This document shows positions 56,411 to 63,908 of a stretch of DNA of 63,908 nt, one piece after another (position 1 is the stretch's first letter; the number at the start of each line of letters is the position of its first letter). The stretch comes from Methanolinea sp. (lineage in GTDB: Archaea > Halobacteriota > Methanomicrobia > Methanomicrobiales > Methanospirillaceae). The notes beneath the pieces were generated by a model. The model saw nothing but the letters and a program-made list of their open reading frames with translations. It did not search any database and was not told the DNA's origin. The stretch is from the NCBI GenBank assembly GCA_025453675.1, contig JALOPW010000009.1, positions 1-63,908 of the forward strand. Reading direction: 5' to 3'. Made by a program: the position numbers and the translations under genes.

Positions 56411-57226
56411 ATGGAGAGGGAGCTACCTGCCTGTGCCTGCACCATCGCCGGGTCCGATTCGGGGGGTGGCGCAGGGGTGCAGGCGGACCAGAAAGTGTTC
56501 CAGTCACTGGGGGTATGGGGCCTCTCGGTGATCACGGCTCTGACCGCACAGAACACCCGCGAAGTCAGGGGCATTCAACTGATCGATCCGGGGATGGTGG
56601 CACTCCAGTTGCAGACCATCTCTGCCGAGTTTGATATCAAGGCTCTCAAGACAGGGATGCTGGGTGGTGCGGCAACCATCAGGGTGGTGGAGAGGGAGCT
56701 CCCCGAGCATGTTCCCCTGGTGCTCGACCCGGTGATGATATCCACCAGCAGGCACGAGCTCCTGGAGCAGGGTGCACAACAGGATCTCATCGAGCTCCTG
56801 CTCCCCAGGGCCACGGTGGTGACCCCCAATATTCATGAGGCAGAGGCGCTCTCGGGCTGTTCCTCTCTTGTCACGCTCGAGGACGCACGTTGGGCAGGCC
56901 TGCATATCCTGGACCTCGGCCCCGAATACGTCCTCATCAAGGGAGGGCATCTGCCAGGGGATGAGGCGACCGACATCCTGATCACTGCCGGCCGGGAATG
57001 GATCATATCCACACCCCGGTACCCCCTCACTGTGCACGGAGCAGGGTGCTGCTACTCGGCCGCATTCTGTGCCCATCTTGCCCGTGGATGCATGGTGCAG
57101 AATGCGTTCGGGCTGTCCAAGGCGTATATGCATCGCCTGGTCCGGAATGCCGTGAAAGCCCCTTCCGGCATATACCTCCTCTCTCCCGATCAGGAGAAAG
57201 GAAACGTGTGTATACCAAGAGAATAG
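56411..57226 (+). CDS. thiD: Phosphomethylpyrimidine kinase ThiD
   Basis: The 271-aa product phosphorylates HMP and HMP-P in thiamine synthesis. It shows [64 protein letters not shown] and [13 protein letters not shown], where GAGC holds the phosphate loop. There is no C-terminal ThiN domain. The start at 56411 fits a leaderless mRNA with GCTATATCAC about 24-33 nt upstream; an in-frame ATG at 56369 (with another box at 56308) is an alternative. Confidence 0.92.
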   Translation: MERELPACACTIAGSDSGGGAGVQADQKVFQSLGVWGLSVITALTAQNTREVRGIQLIDPGMVALQLQTISAEFDIKALKTGMLGGAATIRVVERELPEHVPLVLDPVMISTSRHELLEQGAQQDLIELLLPRATVVTPNIHEAEALSGCSSLVTLEDARWAGLHILDLGPEYVLIKGGHLPGDEATDILITAGREWIISTPRYPLTVHGAGCCYSAAFCAHLARGCMVQNAFGLSKAYMHRLVRNAVKAPSGIYLLSPDQEKGNVCIPRE

Positions 57227-57306
57227 CACACCAGTCAGCGGAAGGAGGAAAATTACCGGCATGTTCATGGGGAGGTCGGTAAAAGATCATCTTCACCGGA
57301 GAGATC

Positions 57307-58371
57307 GTGGGAGACCGTAGCGAGAGAGAAGAAGGGGGTGGTTTTGGGGAGAGTATCCGGCAGGCCCTGCTGGACGCCATGCCGGGCCCGGTCTGTGCGG
57401 TGGACAGGGAGGGACGCATCATCTACGCAAACCCGTCCATGGCCTCCCTGTGCGGCGGCAGATCACCCGGAGACTGCATGGGAAAGCCTGCCAGGGTGGT
57501 GCTCGAGTCCCTGCCGTTCGAGATCCAGGACGCACTCTTCTCGGCATTGCGTGAGGGGAAGAGGGTGAATGTCAGGAGCTCCTTGACGGGGAACGTGAAG
57601 GAACGGGTAGTCCTGGAGGGCGAGGTGTTCCCCATCACTTCTCCCGGGGAAAAATTGCCTTCTGCAGCCGCCTGGACCGCCATGGTGATGCAGGATGGGG
57701 TCCCCAGCCGGGAAGCCCTGGCAATCGAAGCCTCCCGCAGGAAGGCAAAAGACCTCCTCTCGGTCGTCCGTCACGATATCCTCAACCAGCTGACCATCCT
57801 GATCGGGTTCCTCCAGTTCTCGGAGGATTTCATACAAGACCCCACGTTAAGGGATTTTTTGGGAAAAGAAGAGACTGCGGGGCAGATCATCCAGGCGCTT
57901 ATCGAGTTCACCAGGGACTTCCAGGACCTGGCGGTCGAGGATCCCCGCTGGATGCCACTCTCTTCCCTCGTACGGTCCGCACAGGAAAGGACCGATCCCG
58001 GGAACGTCCGGATTGAAGTACAGGTCGGCTCGATAGAGATCTTTTCTCCCCCCGTTCTCAGGCATGTCTTCTTCACCCTGCTCAAGAACGCCCTCGACCA
58101 TGCCCATGGGCTCACCCGGGTCACCATCTCCCAGGTTGAGGAGAACGGCAGCCTCCTTCTGGTGTGCGAGGATGATGGCCCCGGCATCCCGGAAGGAAAG
58201 AAGAGGGCACTCTTCGAGAGGGGGCACGGCAGGAACAGGGGATACAGCCTCTGGCTGTCAAAAGAGATCCTCTCCATCATCGGGGCCTCTCTCCAGGAGA
58301 CCGGCAGGGAGGGGGCCGGGGCCAGGTTCGAGATTCGTGTGCCGGAGGGGATGTGGCGGGGCGGGACCTAG
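57307..58371 (+). CDS. PAS-containing sensor histidine kinase
   Basis: The 354-aa product has a PAS domain (residues about 18-135), a dimerisation helix with the phospho-acceptor His156 in VVRHDILNQLT, and an ATPase domain (NALDHAHGL, CEDDGPGIP, GYSLWLSKEIL). The start is a GTG with GGAGAG 5 nt upstream. The C-terminal half resembles that of the 1602-aa kinase. In the last ATPase motif the usual GLGL is GYSL, which may lower activity. It converges with the DAC gene; stops are 27 nt apart. Confidence 0.88.
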   Translation: MGDRSEREEGGGFGESIRQALLDAMPGPVCAVDREGRIIYANPSMASLCGGRSPGDCMGKPARVVLESLPFEIQDALFSALREGKRVNVRSSLTGNVKERVVLEGEVFPITSPGEKLPSAAAWTAMVMQDGVPSREALAIEASRRKAKDLLSVVRHDILNQLTILIGFLQFSEDFIQDPTLRDFLGKEETAGQIIQALIEFTRDFQDLAVEDPRWMPLSSLVRSAQERTDPGNVRIEVQVGSIEIFSPPVLRHVFFTLLKNALDHAHGLTRVTISQVEENGSLLLVCEDDGPGIPEGKKRALFERGHGRNRGYSLWLSKEILSIIGASLQETGREGAGARFEIRVPEGMWRGGT

Positions 58372-58398
58372 GAAGAGTCGTCCCCCTCCACCCGTCGG

Positions 58399-60066
58399 TC
58401 AGGCAATTTCCTGGACCATACGGCCATTCTTGAAGATGGAGATCTTGCCCCCGCTCTGCGAGAGCACGATGCCGATAGCGTTCGTGACCAGGGTAATCCC
58501 CGCCACTGATGAGTGCCGGGTGCCCAGCCCTTTCGGGATCCCCACCTTGCTGGTATCGATCGTGATATAACGGGCTGCAGCCTCTATCCGGCCATCGCCC
58601 CTCACCACGAAGGCCCCGTCGAGCTGGGCCAGCTCCTTGATGTTCTCCTTGATATCGTGGTTGGTGATCATCCGGTCGGCGGCGGGATGGCCCTCGAACG
58701 GGTTGAGGATCAGCTGCTTTGACTTAACCAGGACCGCGTCCGAGTCCCCGATGATAAACGCGGTCCCCACCTGCTTGCCCTCCCTCCCCTCCTTTGCGAT
58801 CTCCATGCAGATGTACAGCACCGAGTCAAAGACCCCCTCCTGGATGTCGGTCCCGGTGATCACGGTGTCCCGCCACATGGCGGTGCTGATCCTGCGCCGG
58901 TCCCGGTGCTCGTGGTCGGTGATGTCATGGCCGATGCAGACCACCTCCTCCAGGTGCCCGCTCCCGTCGCGGATGGCCCTGGTGTGCCATGCCACCCAGA
59001 CCGGTTCCCCGCCGCGGAGCATCATCTCGTTGATCCGGAGACCTGATGCCTCGTGGTTCAGGCTGGTGTCGGTGACAAAGTCCGCGGCCCCTTTCCGGGC
59101 TCTTTGGGGGATCAGGGTGTCGAGCACTCTCTTTCCCAGAATTTCAGCCTCGGAGTAGCCGAAGAAGGCCTGTGCATGCTTGTTGAAGAAGGTGACGATA
59201 CCCTCGGGGTCCAGTTTGATGATCAGGCTCGAGGCATTCTGGAGGAATTCCCGGTAGCGGAGGTCGCTCTCTTTCTGGGCCTCCAGGAGCTTCTTCTGGT
59301 CAGAAAGGTCCTCGCAGACCAGCACCTGGCCCCGGGCAGGGTCTTCGGGGTCCATGGCCCGGATCCTGAGCCTGCAGGGGAGAAGGGTCCCGTCGCTTCG
59401 CCGGAGCACTGATTCTGCGTGGCCCCACCCCTGGTCATCGACCCGGTGGCCAAGCTCCCTGAGGGCCCGGTCATATTCATCGCTTCCCGGGAATATGTTC
59501 TGTATACTCTTTCCCGAGAGAGACCCGGCATCCATCCCGAGGGCGCGGGCCATGGTGGAGTTGACCCATTCGAAGTTCCCGCCCCTGACCTGGCAGAGCC
59601 ACAGGGGAGAGACCGAGAGGATGGCAGAGAGGAGGTCACCGCGCAGTGCCTGGTCACGTTCGGCCTTCTTGCGGAGGACCGCCTGGTAGATCATGTCCCG
59701 TATCTCTGCGACAGGTGCCCGAAAACCCCCTGCCTGGGTGGCGACCTCGGCCGCGAAGTGCACATCCTCGATGAGAAGGGAGTCCCGGTCTGTGCGGTGA
59801 TAGAGGATGAACGGGATCCCGGCCTGGGCGCTCTTGAGTTCCCGCAGGAGCTCGATGCCGGTCATGTCGGCCAGGAACTCGATGCCGTTCACCTCGGGGA
59901 GGCGATAGTAGGAGATGATGATGTCGTATCTCCTGCGCCGGGCCATCTCCATGGCCTGCTTCGTGGAGTGCACGGAATCAACCCTGATCTCCCCCATCCG
60001 CTCCAGGTAGGCCCGGGTGCTCTCAAGGGCATCGCTGTTGTCATGCACGAGAAGGACAGTGATCAT
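58399..60066 (-). CDS. Pseudo-receiver-PAS-PAS-DAC fusion, predicted diadenylate cyclase
   Basis: The 555-aa product begins with a receiver-like domain that has lost its key residues: DDE is HDN, and the phospho-acceptor site reads ISYYRLPE, so the Asp is Tyr. Two PAS domains follow (about 155-265 and 280-395, ending DITDHEH). The last 160 residues form a DisA_N/DAC domain: GTAFIIGDSDAVL, LNPFEGHP, DGA at 483-485 and RHSSVAG at 517-523, an RHS version of the usual RHR. It would make c-di-AMP under PAS control. The start ATG at 60066 is preferred to a TTG at 60108. An inverted repeat lies just upstream. Confidence 0.85.
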   Translation of the reverse strand: MITVLLVHDNSDALESTRAYLERMGEIRVDSVHSTKQAMEMARRRRYDIIISYYRLPEVNGIEFLADMTGIELLRELKSAQAGIPFILYHRTDRDSLLIEDVHFAAEVATQAGGFRAPVAEIRDMIYQAVLRKKAERDQALRGDLLSAILSVSPLWLCQVRGGNFEWVNSTMARALGMDAGSLSGKSIQNIFPGSDEYDRALRELGHRVDDQGWGHAESVLRRSDGTLLPCRLRIRAMDPEDPARGQVLVCEDLSDQKKLLEAQKESDLRYREFLQNASSLIIKLDPEGIVTFFNKHAQAFFGYSEAEILGKRVLDTLIPQRARKGAADFVTDTSLNHEASGLRINEMMLRGGEPVWVAWHTRAIRDGSGHLEEVVCIGHDITDHEHRDRRRISTAMWRDTVITGTDIQEGVFDSVLYICMEIAKEGREGKQVGTAFIIGDSDAVLVKSKQLILNPFEGHPAADRMITNHDIKENIKELAQLDGAFVVRGDGRIEAAARYITIDTSKVGIPKGLGTRHSSVAGITLVTNAIGIVLSQSGGKISIFKNGRMVQEIA

Positions 60067-60078
60067 GGGTGCCGGCCG

Positions 60079-60099
60079 TTCCGGGCAATTTTCCCGGAA
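60079..60099 (-). promoter_or_regulatory. Inverted repeat in the DAC gene leader
   Basis: Arms TTCCGGG and CCCGGAA (7 bp, perfect) enclose a 7-nt loop, ending 12 nt before the ATG of the DAC gene. It could be an operator or a 5'-leader hairpin. AT-rich box A candidates lie further upstream at about 60126-60140. Confidence 0.5.
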
Positions 60100-60192
60100 T
60101 GTATACAAAATGGTTGGATATTCCAGAATTTAATAATTATTGGTGAGAAATTTCCAATTGAACCATGCAGGGGGCGCATTTTGGAAGGGAGC

Positions 60193-61527
60193 CTACCTCT
60201 TCCTTCCCTTTCCCCCACCTGCCCCCTCGAGTGTCCCGGACTGCATCTTGAAGAGCGCCGCGGCAACCTCGAGCGAAGTGTGTTCGTCCCCCATCACCTG
60301 CTCTACGCGGGCGATGTAGGGTTCCAGGTCCCCGGAGGAGATGGTCCCCCTGATATTCTCTATCATGTTGACGATCCGACGTTCCCGGAGATCCTCCTCG
60401 GCCGGGATTGCATGGCGGGCAATCCGGATCTTGGCAAATTTCTGGATATCCCGGAGTTTCCACATCTCTTTCCCGGAGACGAAGGTGAATGCCTTGCCGG
60501 ATTTCCCTGCCCTCCCGGTTCGCCCGATGCGGTGGATGTAATACTCAGGGTCCTGGGGGACATCATAGTTGAAGACGACTCCCACCTCCTCCACGTCAAT
60601 CCCGCGGGCGGCCACGTCGGTGGCAACCAGGATGTCTGACGCCCCGGTCCGGAACCGGGACATCACCCGTTCACGCCCCTTCTGGTCCATGTCACCGTGC
60701 AGGGCTTCTGCCAGGTAGCCCCTTGCCTGGAGCTGGGAGCAGACCTCGTCCACCTTCCTCTTCGTGTTGCAGAAGACCAGGGAGAGCCGGGGGTTGTAGA
60801 AGTCGATCAGCCGGGAGAGGACTTCTACCTTCTCAGAGTCCCGGACCTCGAAGTAGCGCTGCTCTATTATGGTGGGGACCTCCAGCCGGCCGTGCACCAC
60901 CTTGACCATGCGGGGGTCTTTTAAGAACTTCTGGGTCAGGGCCAGGATCTCCTTTGACATGGTGGCAGAGAAGAGGACGTTCTGACGCTCGACGGGGATC
61001 CGCTTCAGGATAAGCTCGATATCATCCCGGAATCCCATGTCCAGCATCTCGTCTGCCTCGTCAAGGACCACCATCTTCACCGCGGAGAGGTTGATGGTAC
61101 GGCGATCGAGGTGGTCGATGAGCCGCCCGGGTGTCGCGATCACCACCTGGACCCCTTTCCTGAGCACCGAGATCTGCCGCTCGATCGGCTGCCCTCCATA
61201 GACGGGGAGGATGACGATACCACGCAGGTATTTGGCCAGTTTGAGGAGTTCCTCTGATACCTGTATGGCCAGTTCCCTTGTGGGGCAGAGTACCAGGGCC
61301 TGCACTTCGGGGCGGTTGCCATCGATCTGCTCCAGGAGCGGGATGCCGTAGGCGGCGGTCTTCCCGGTCCCGGTATGGGCCTGGCCGACCATGTCGTGGC
61401 GTTCGCGGATGACGGGGATGGCAAGTGACTGGATGGGGGTGGGCTCCTCGAACCCAAGGTCGAGGATGGCCCGCATAAGGGGATCCGGGAGATCCAGATC
61501 AACGAATGAGATAGTTTTCATGTACAT
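60193..61527 (-). CDS. DEAD-box RNA helicase
   Basis: The 444-aa product has the motifs in order: Q motif (PTPIQ), AHTGTGKT, PTRELA, TPGR, DEAD, SAT, VFCNTKRK, ATDVAARGIDV and HRIGRTGR. It unwinds RNA duplexes; the 70-residue basic C-terminal tail (KGRKR) may bind RNA. The start is at MYMKTISFVDLDL, with either ATG possible; the longer frame to 61617 has no support. It lies between the DAC gene and the K+ channel gene on the same strand. Confidence 0.95.
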   Translation of the reverse strand: MYMKTISFVDLDLPDPLMRAILDLGFEEPTPIQSLAIPVIRERHDMVGQAHTGTGKTAAYGIPLLEQIDGNRPEVQALVLCPTRELAIQVSEELLKLAKYLRGIVILPVYGGQPIERQISVLRKGVQVVIATPGRLIDHLDRRTINLSAVKMVVLDEADEMLDMGFRDDIELILKRIPVERQNVLFSATMSKEILALTQKFLKDPRMVKVVHGRLEVPTIIEQRYFEVRDSEKVEVLSRLIDFYNPRLSLVFCNTKRKVDEVCSQLQARGYLAEALHGDMDQKGRERVMSRFRTGASDILVATDVAARGIDVEEVGVVFNYDVPQDPEYYIHRIGRTGRAGKSGKAFTFVSGKEMWKLRDIQKFAKIRIARHAIPAEEDLRERRIVNMIENIRGTISSGDLEPYIARVEQVMGDEHTSLEVAAALFKMQSGTLEGAGGGKGRKR

Positions 61528-61930
61528 GTTCCATGCATATGCCTGCACCAGAGGAGCCAGGTGCCATTCCTGGACGAGGTCCCCCCGGATCGTGCTGCAG
61601 GAATAATGCCCCTCCACCCTTTATAGGCGTTTGTGATGGGTATCACCCTGCCCGCTCCAGGGAAGGCAGTGAGGGGGATTTTTACCGGCTCATCCTTCCC
61701 TCACCTGTGTCACTGCATCTCCTGTGCCTTCTGCTGATTCCGGGCTGCCGCCCACCTGACACCGGATGGAGAGGTCCCCCACCTCCCGGAAGGGGTCGGT
61801 GCGACGCCTCGGCCTGTCGCGCCCGGTCAAGGTGGTTTTCGTGACTGCATATGAACGAGAGGTGTGCATTTCATGCCCCTTCGTCTCCCGACGAGGAGGC
61901 GGTGGAGGGGGGACACGTGCAACCACCGTG
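61528..61930. other. Intergenic region upstream of the helicase
   Basis: The 403 bases between the K+ channel stop and the helicase start hold no recognised gene. Frames of up to 100 codons are rich in Pro/Arg and look like shadow frames. No repeat family member was identified. Confidence 0.4.
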
Positions 61931-62752
61931 TCAGTCGGTGATGATCACCGAGGCATTCTCGTCGAAGGGATTGGTGCGGATGGCAAGGGAATAGAGGTAC
62001 GGGTAGTGTATCTTCAGGTGACCCAGGTATACGACCCATTCCGTGACCAGCAGCCCATAGACCCGGTTGAGGTCCCCTGAGAGGTGGGAGGTGTCTTTTT
62101 CGGGCAGGTCGCAGGGCACCTCGCGGTGCGCCAGCTCCTGCCAGAGGTGGAGGAGCGCCTGGAGCAGATCGGTGAACCGCGAGTGCTCCTCAAGGTCGGG
62201 GTTCTGCAGGAGGATGGTGATCACGTCCAGTTTCTGCCCCAGGGTGTCCCTGATCCCGGCCAGATCAAATTCGCGGCAGTCAAGGGCATAGGTACGGGAC
62301 AACAGGGTTGCGGTGAGCCCGTTGAGCTCCTTATTCCCGATTCCCCCAGGGTCCCGGAGGAGTCGGGCGAGATCCTCCCTCCCGGGATCGAGCCGTGCAC
62401 AGGTCGCGAGCAGTGAGGTGCCCACCTGGGAGAAGAAGAGGCCCACCAGCATGTTCGTCTTCTCCCGCCGCCGGGCCCGCTCCTGCCGGTAGGCGATGTG
62501 CTCGACCACGTTTGCCACCACCCCTACGAAGCACCCCACCCCCGCCACGATCAGGATGATGGCAAGCACCTTCCCTCCGGCAGTCACGGGGTGGAGGTCG
62601 CCGTACCCCACGGTGGCGATGGTCACGATGGTGAGGTAGAAGGAATCGAATGGCGAGAACCCTTCGAGGAGGGAGAACCCGGCGACGCCGAGGAGCATGA
62701 CCGAGACCAGGAGGATGATATAGGTTTGTATCCTCCGTTCATACGAGCCCAT
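61931..62752 (-). CDS. Two-TM potassium channel with a C-terminal cytoplasmic domain
   Basis: The 273-aa product has a first helix (about 10-28), a pore region with TVGYGD at residues 47-52, and a second helix (about 63-86). The remaining 185 residues are cytoplasmic, charged and helical, without a recognisable RCK motif. The selectivity filter implies K+ conduction. The start MGSYERRIQTYI at 62752 fits a leaderless mRNA with an ATTTATTATC box about 28-38 nt upstream. Confidence 0.92.
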   Translation of the reverse strand: MGSYERRIQTYIILLVSVMLLGVAGFSLLEGFSPFDSFYLTIVTIATVGYGDLHPVTAGGKVLAIILIVAGVGCFVGVVANVVEHIAYRQERARRREKTNMLVGLFFSQVGTSLLATCARLDPGREDLARLLRDPGGIGNKELNGLTATLLSRTYALDCREFDLAGIRDTLGQKLDVITILLQNPDLEEHSRFTDLLQALLHLWQELAHREVPCDLPEKDTSHLSGDLNRVYGLLVTEWVVYLGHLKIHYPYLYSLAIRTNPFDENASVIITD

Positions 62753-62874
62753 CTGGTGAAGGGTCGCCCGGCAAGGATAATAAATTTCACCACCCCCGCG
62801 ACCCGACGAGGGGTAGCCCTCCTGCCGCATCCTTCATCTCATCGTGCTCCCATCATTGTTCTGTGGAGATCGGA

Positions 62875-63177
62875 ATGGATACGTTCACGGAAGTGATGCG
62901 GGAATTGAAGACCCGCCGGAAGGAGGAGCGGTGGAAGACCTACGACACCTGGAAGCGGTCCTGCTGCTGCCCGGAATGCCCGAGCTATGATGAATGCGCC
63001 TCACGGGGCCGTGAACTCCTCTACTGCGTGCTGGGGATGAGCAACGAGTGCATCCGCGATGACAAGCACTGCATATGCCCGAAATGCGCACTTTACCCGG
63101 TGCTCGGGCTCTCTGGCAAGGACTTCTGCATGAAGGGGAGCGAGGCGGCGATCCGGTTCGAGCGGAGTGTGGAGTGA
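62875..63177 (+). CDS. Cysteine-rich DUF2769 protein
   Basis: The 100-aa product starts at an ATG with GGAG 6 nt upstream and has many Cys: CCCPECPSYDEC, then CVLG, CIRDDKHCICPKCALYP and FCMKG. The DUF2769 pattern is seen in methanogens and may bind zinc or iron-sulfur. The last 85 bases overlap the end of the HicA-like gene on the opposite strand. Confidence 0.85.
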   Translation: MDTFTEVMRELKTRRKEERWKTYDTWKRSCCCPECPSYDECASRGRELLYCVLGMSNECIRDDKHCICPKCALYPVLGLSGKDFCMKGSEAAIRFERSVE

Positions 63178-63410
63178 GGGAGGGTTTTCAGAGCATCCCC
63201 TATAAAATCATCAACGGTGAGGCCGGCATCCCTGATGAGATTTCCCAATGTTCCCCTCTTCAATCCGGTATGGAGTGGAACCGAGAGAGTCACATCAAGC
63301 CCGGCTTTCTCCATGATAACGTGGCTTCCTGTCTGGCGGGAAACGGTAAAACCGAATTTAGAAAAAGTTTTCACTGCGATTGATCCAGAAATGACAGGCA
63401 GTTTCGACAT
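63093..63410 (-). CDS. hicA: HicA-family toxin (predicted mRNA interferase)
   Basis: The 105-aa product has the HicA/YcfA core: an N-terminal helix (LPVISGSIAVKTFSKFGF), the RNA-binding SHVIM strand, VPLHTGLKRGTLGNLIRDAGLTVDDFI. The dsRBD-like fold cuts mRNA in bacterial systems. The first 75 residues are the usual length; about 30 extra residues with no family character continue until a stop inside the DUF2769 gene. It follows the HicB gene by one base. Confidence 0.85.
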   Translation of the reverse strand: MSKLPVISGSIAVKTFSKFGFTVSRQTGSHVIMEKAGLDVTLSVPLHTGLKRGTLGNLIRDAGLTVDDFIGDALKTLPHSTLRSNRIAASLPFMQKSLPESPSTG

Positions 63411-63411
63411 G

Positions 63412-63624
63412 TTATACAGAAATGTCGATAACTTTGCTTCCCTGATGTTTTTGAACTCGTTCGTTCAGCACCGCTACGCATCCGGAAATTGCATCCCTGA
63501 TATTTTCGAGCGCTTCTTCAATTGTCTCTCCTTCTGAGTGGCAACCTGGAAGAGCTGGGCAGCTGACCGTGAACCCTCCATCTTCTGTATCCGGTGTCAC
63601 GACAACCTTGAAGATGATAGTCAC
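63412..63624 (-). CDS. hicB: HicB-family antitoxin
   Basis: The 70-aa product is a partial RNase-H-like fold typical of HicB: FKVVVTPDTEDGGFTVSCPALPGCHSEGETIEEALENIRDAISGCV. No separate DNA-binding tail is visible, so autoregulation may need another factor. It is upstream of HicA with a single base between, which is the usual type II pair and gives coupled translation. Confidence 0.88.
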   Translation of the reverse strand: MTIIFKVVVTPDTEDGGFTVSCPALPGCHSEGETIEEALENIRDAISGCVAVLNERVQKHQGSKVIDISV

Positions 63625-63814
63625 TTATTGAATGCTCCACTCCACCCTGAAAATGCTTATGGGAACCACTCCTTCTCATACACCAAGATTTGAAAGAATA
63701 CGGCGATAAGACCTGAAAAGGATGGCGAATTTTTAAAAAAGAGACGTTTTTACATTTTTCACACGACCAGCCAGCACTCCTGCCACGATAAGCCCGAGGA
63801 TAGTTAGGACCCCC

Positions 63815-63908
63815 GGGAGCAGTTGGGGCGACAGCCCCAACCCTCCGGGTCCCCGAGCGAGGCGCTCTTTCCCTCCGGGTCCCCGAGCGAGGCGCTCTTT
63901 CCCTCCGG
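63815..63908. repeat. GC-rich repeat with a 30-bp tandem array, running off the right edge
   Basis: A TTGGGGC-GACA-GCCCCAA hairpin (about 63824-63841) is followed by exact 30-bp units at 63841-63870 and 63871-63900 and the start of a third at 63901. Each unit has CCCTCCGGGTCCCCGAGCG. The same motif occurs once at the proS 3' end, so this copy has expanded. The array extends beyond the window. Confidence 0.9.

Noticed and set aside
58399-60066. DAC fusion as a decayed pseudogene because of the lost receiver residues
   Set aside because: The reading frame is intact, PAS and DAC motifs are kept, and pseudo-receivers are known elsewhere.
61835-61900. Possible fourth copy of the stem-loop element
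   Set aside because: Some short words (CATATGAACG, GCATTTCATGCCCC) look similar, but the head and hairpins do not align.
61690-61926. 78-codon minus-strand frame
   Set aside because: It is Pro/Arg-rich with no start signal or family resemblance.
63841-63908. CRISPR array at the right edge
   Set aside because: The 30-bp units are directly adjacent with no spacers, so this is a simple tandem repeat.

Overview
The window looks like a contiguous piece of a methanogenic archaeal chromosome, GC-rich and most likely from the Methanomicrobiales. The grounds are archaeal gene families throughout: CDC48 with two AAA modules, PriS primase, GINS, LSm, aIF2-alpha, S27e, L44e, Nop10, EgsA, a geranylgeranyl reductase, Elp3, archaeal-type ProRS, and UPF0058, UPF0179, UPF0200 and DUF63 proteins. 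A YcaO-TfuA pair of the kind that thioamidates methyl-coenzyme M reductase points to a methanogen. TATA-like box A elements sit 20-35 nt upstream of many starts. Genus was not determined.

Layout. (1) 1-8400: the 5' part of a large secreted protein of alternating Ig-like repeats runs off the left edge. Small genes follow: a degenerate nuclease-fold protein, a DUF6125-like protein, a 43-aa membrane peptide and a small secreted protein. Then come a membrane-tethered double winged-helix regulator and a divergent Yip1-family membrane protein. (2) 8400-26300: housekeeping genes, including 5-FTHF cyclo-ligase-like, SerS, CDC48, Hsp20, FBP aldolase/phosphatase, LSm, ThiC, a four-gene overlapping operon (radical SAM, UPF0200 kinase, TIM barrel, RNase Z), a RecJ-like DHH protein, stomatin/NfeD, a second Yip1 protein, a DUF89 protein and tRNA-Pro(GGG). 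(3) 26800-30300: a Roadblock/response-regulator pair and YcaO-TfuA. (4) 30300-46850: site-2 protease, RNase HII, TrkA, lipid and ferredoxin genes, then a leftward archaeal information-processing superoperon (Elp3, PriS, GINS, L44e, S27e, aIF2-alpha, Nop10, PAC2, EndoQ), followed by EgsA, DUF63, SpoIIM and ProS. (5) 46850-63908: repeats, a frameshifted zinc-ribbon gene, a TPR protein, a 1602-aa eight-PAS histidine kinase, a HerA-like ATPase, ThiD, a second kinase, a pseudo-receiver-PAS-PAS-diadenylate cyclase, a DEAD-box helicase, a K+ channel, a DUF2769 protein and a HicBA toxin-antitoxin module.

Two unrelated dispersed noncoding repeat families run through the window. One is an array of small stem-loops with compensatory changes (7891-8032, 25170-25382, 49311-49470); two of its three copies lie just downstream of the two Yip1 genes. 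The other is a very GC-rich hairpin repeat found at gene 3' ends (27937-28400, 46843-47245, 63815-63908, with a diverged relative at 15312-15384). The signalling cluster at 57-63 kb is the most unusual protein-coding part: a c-di-AMP synthase fused to sensor domains lies on the same strand as a K+ channel, with one helicase gene between them.
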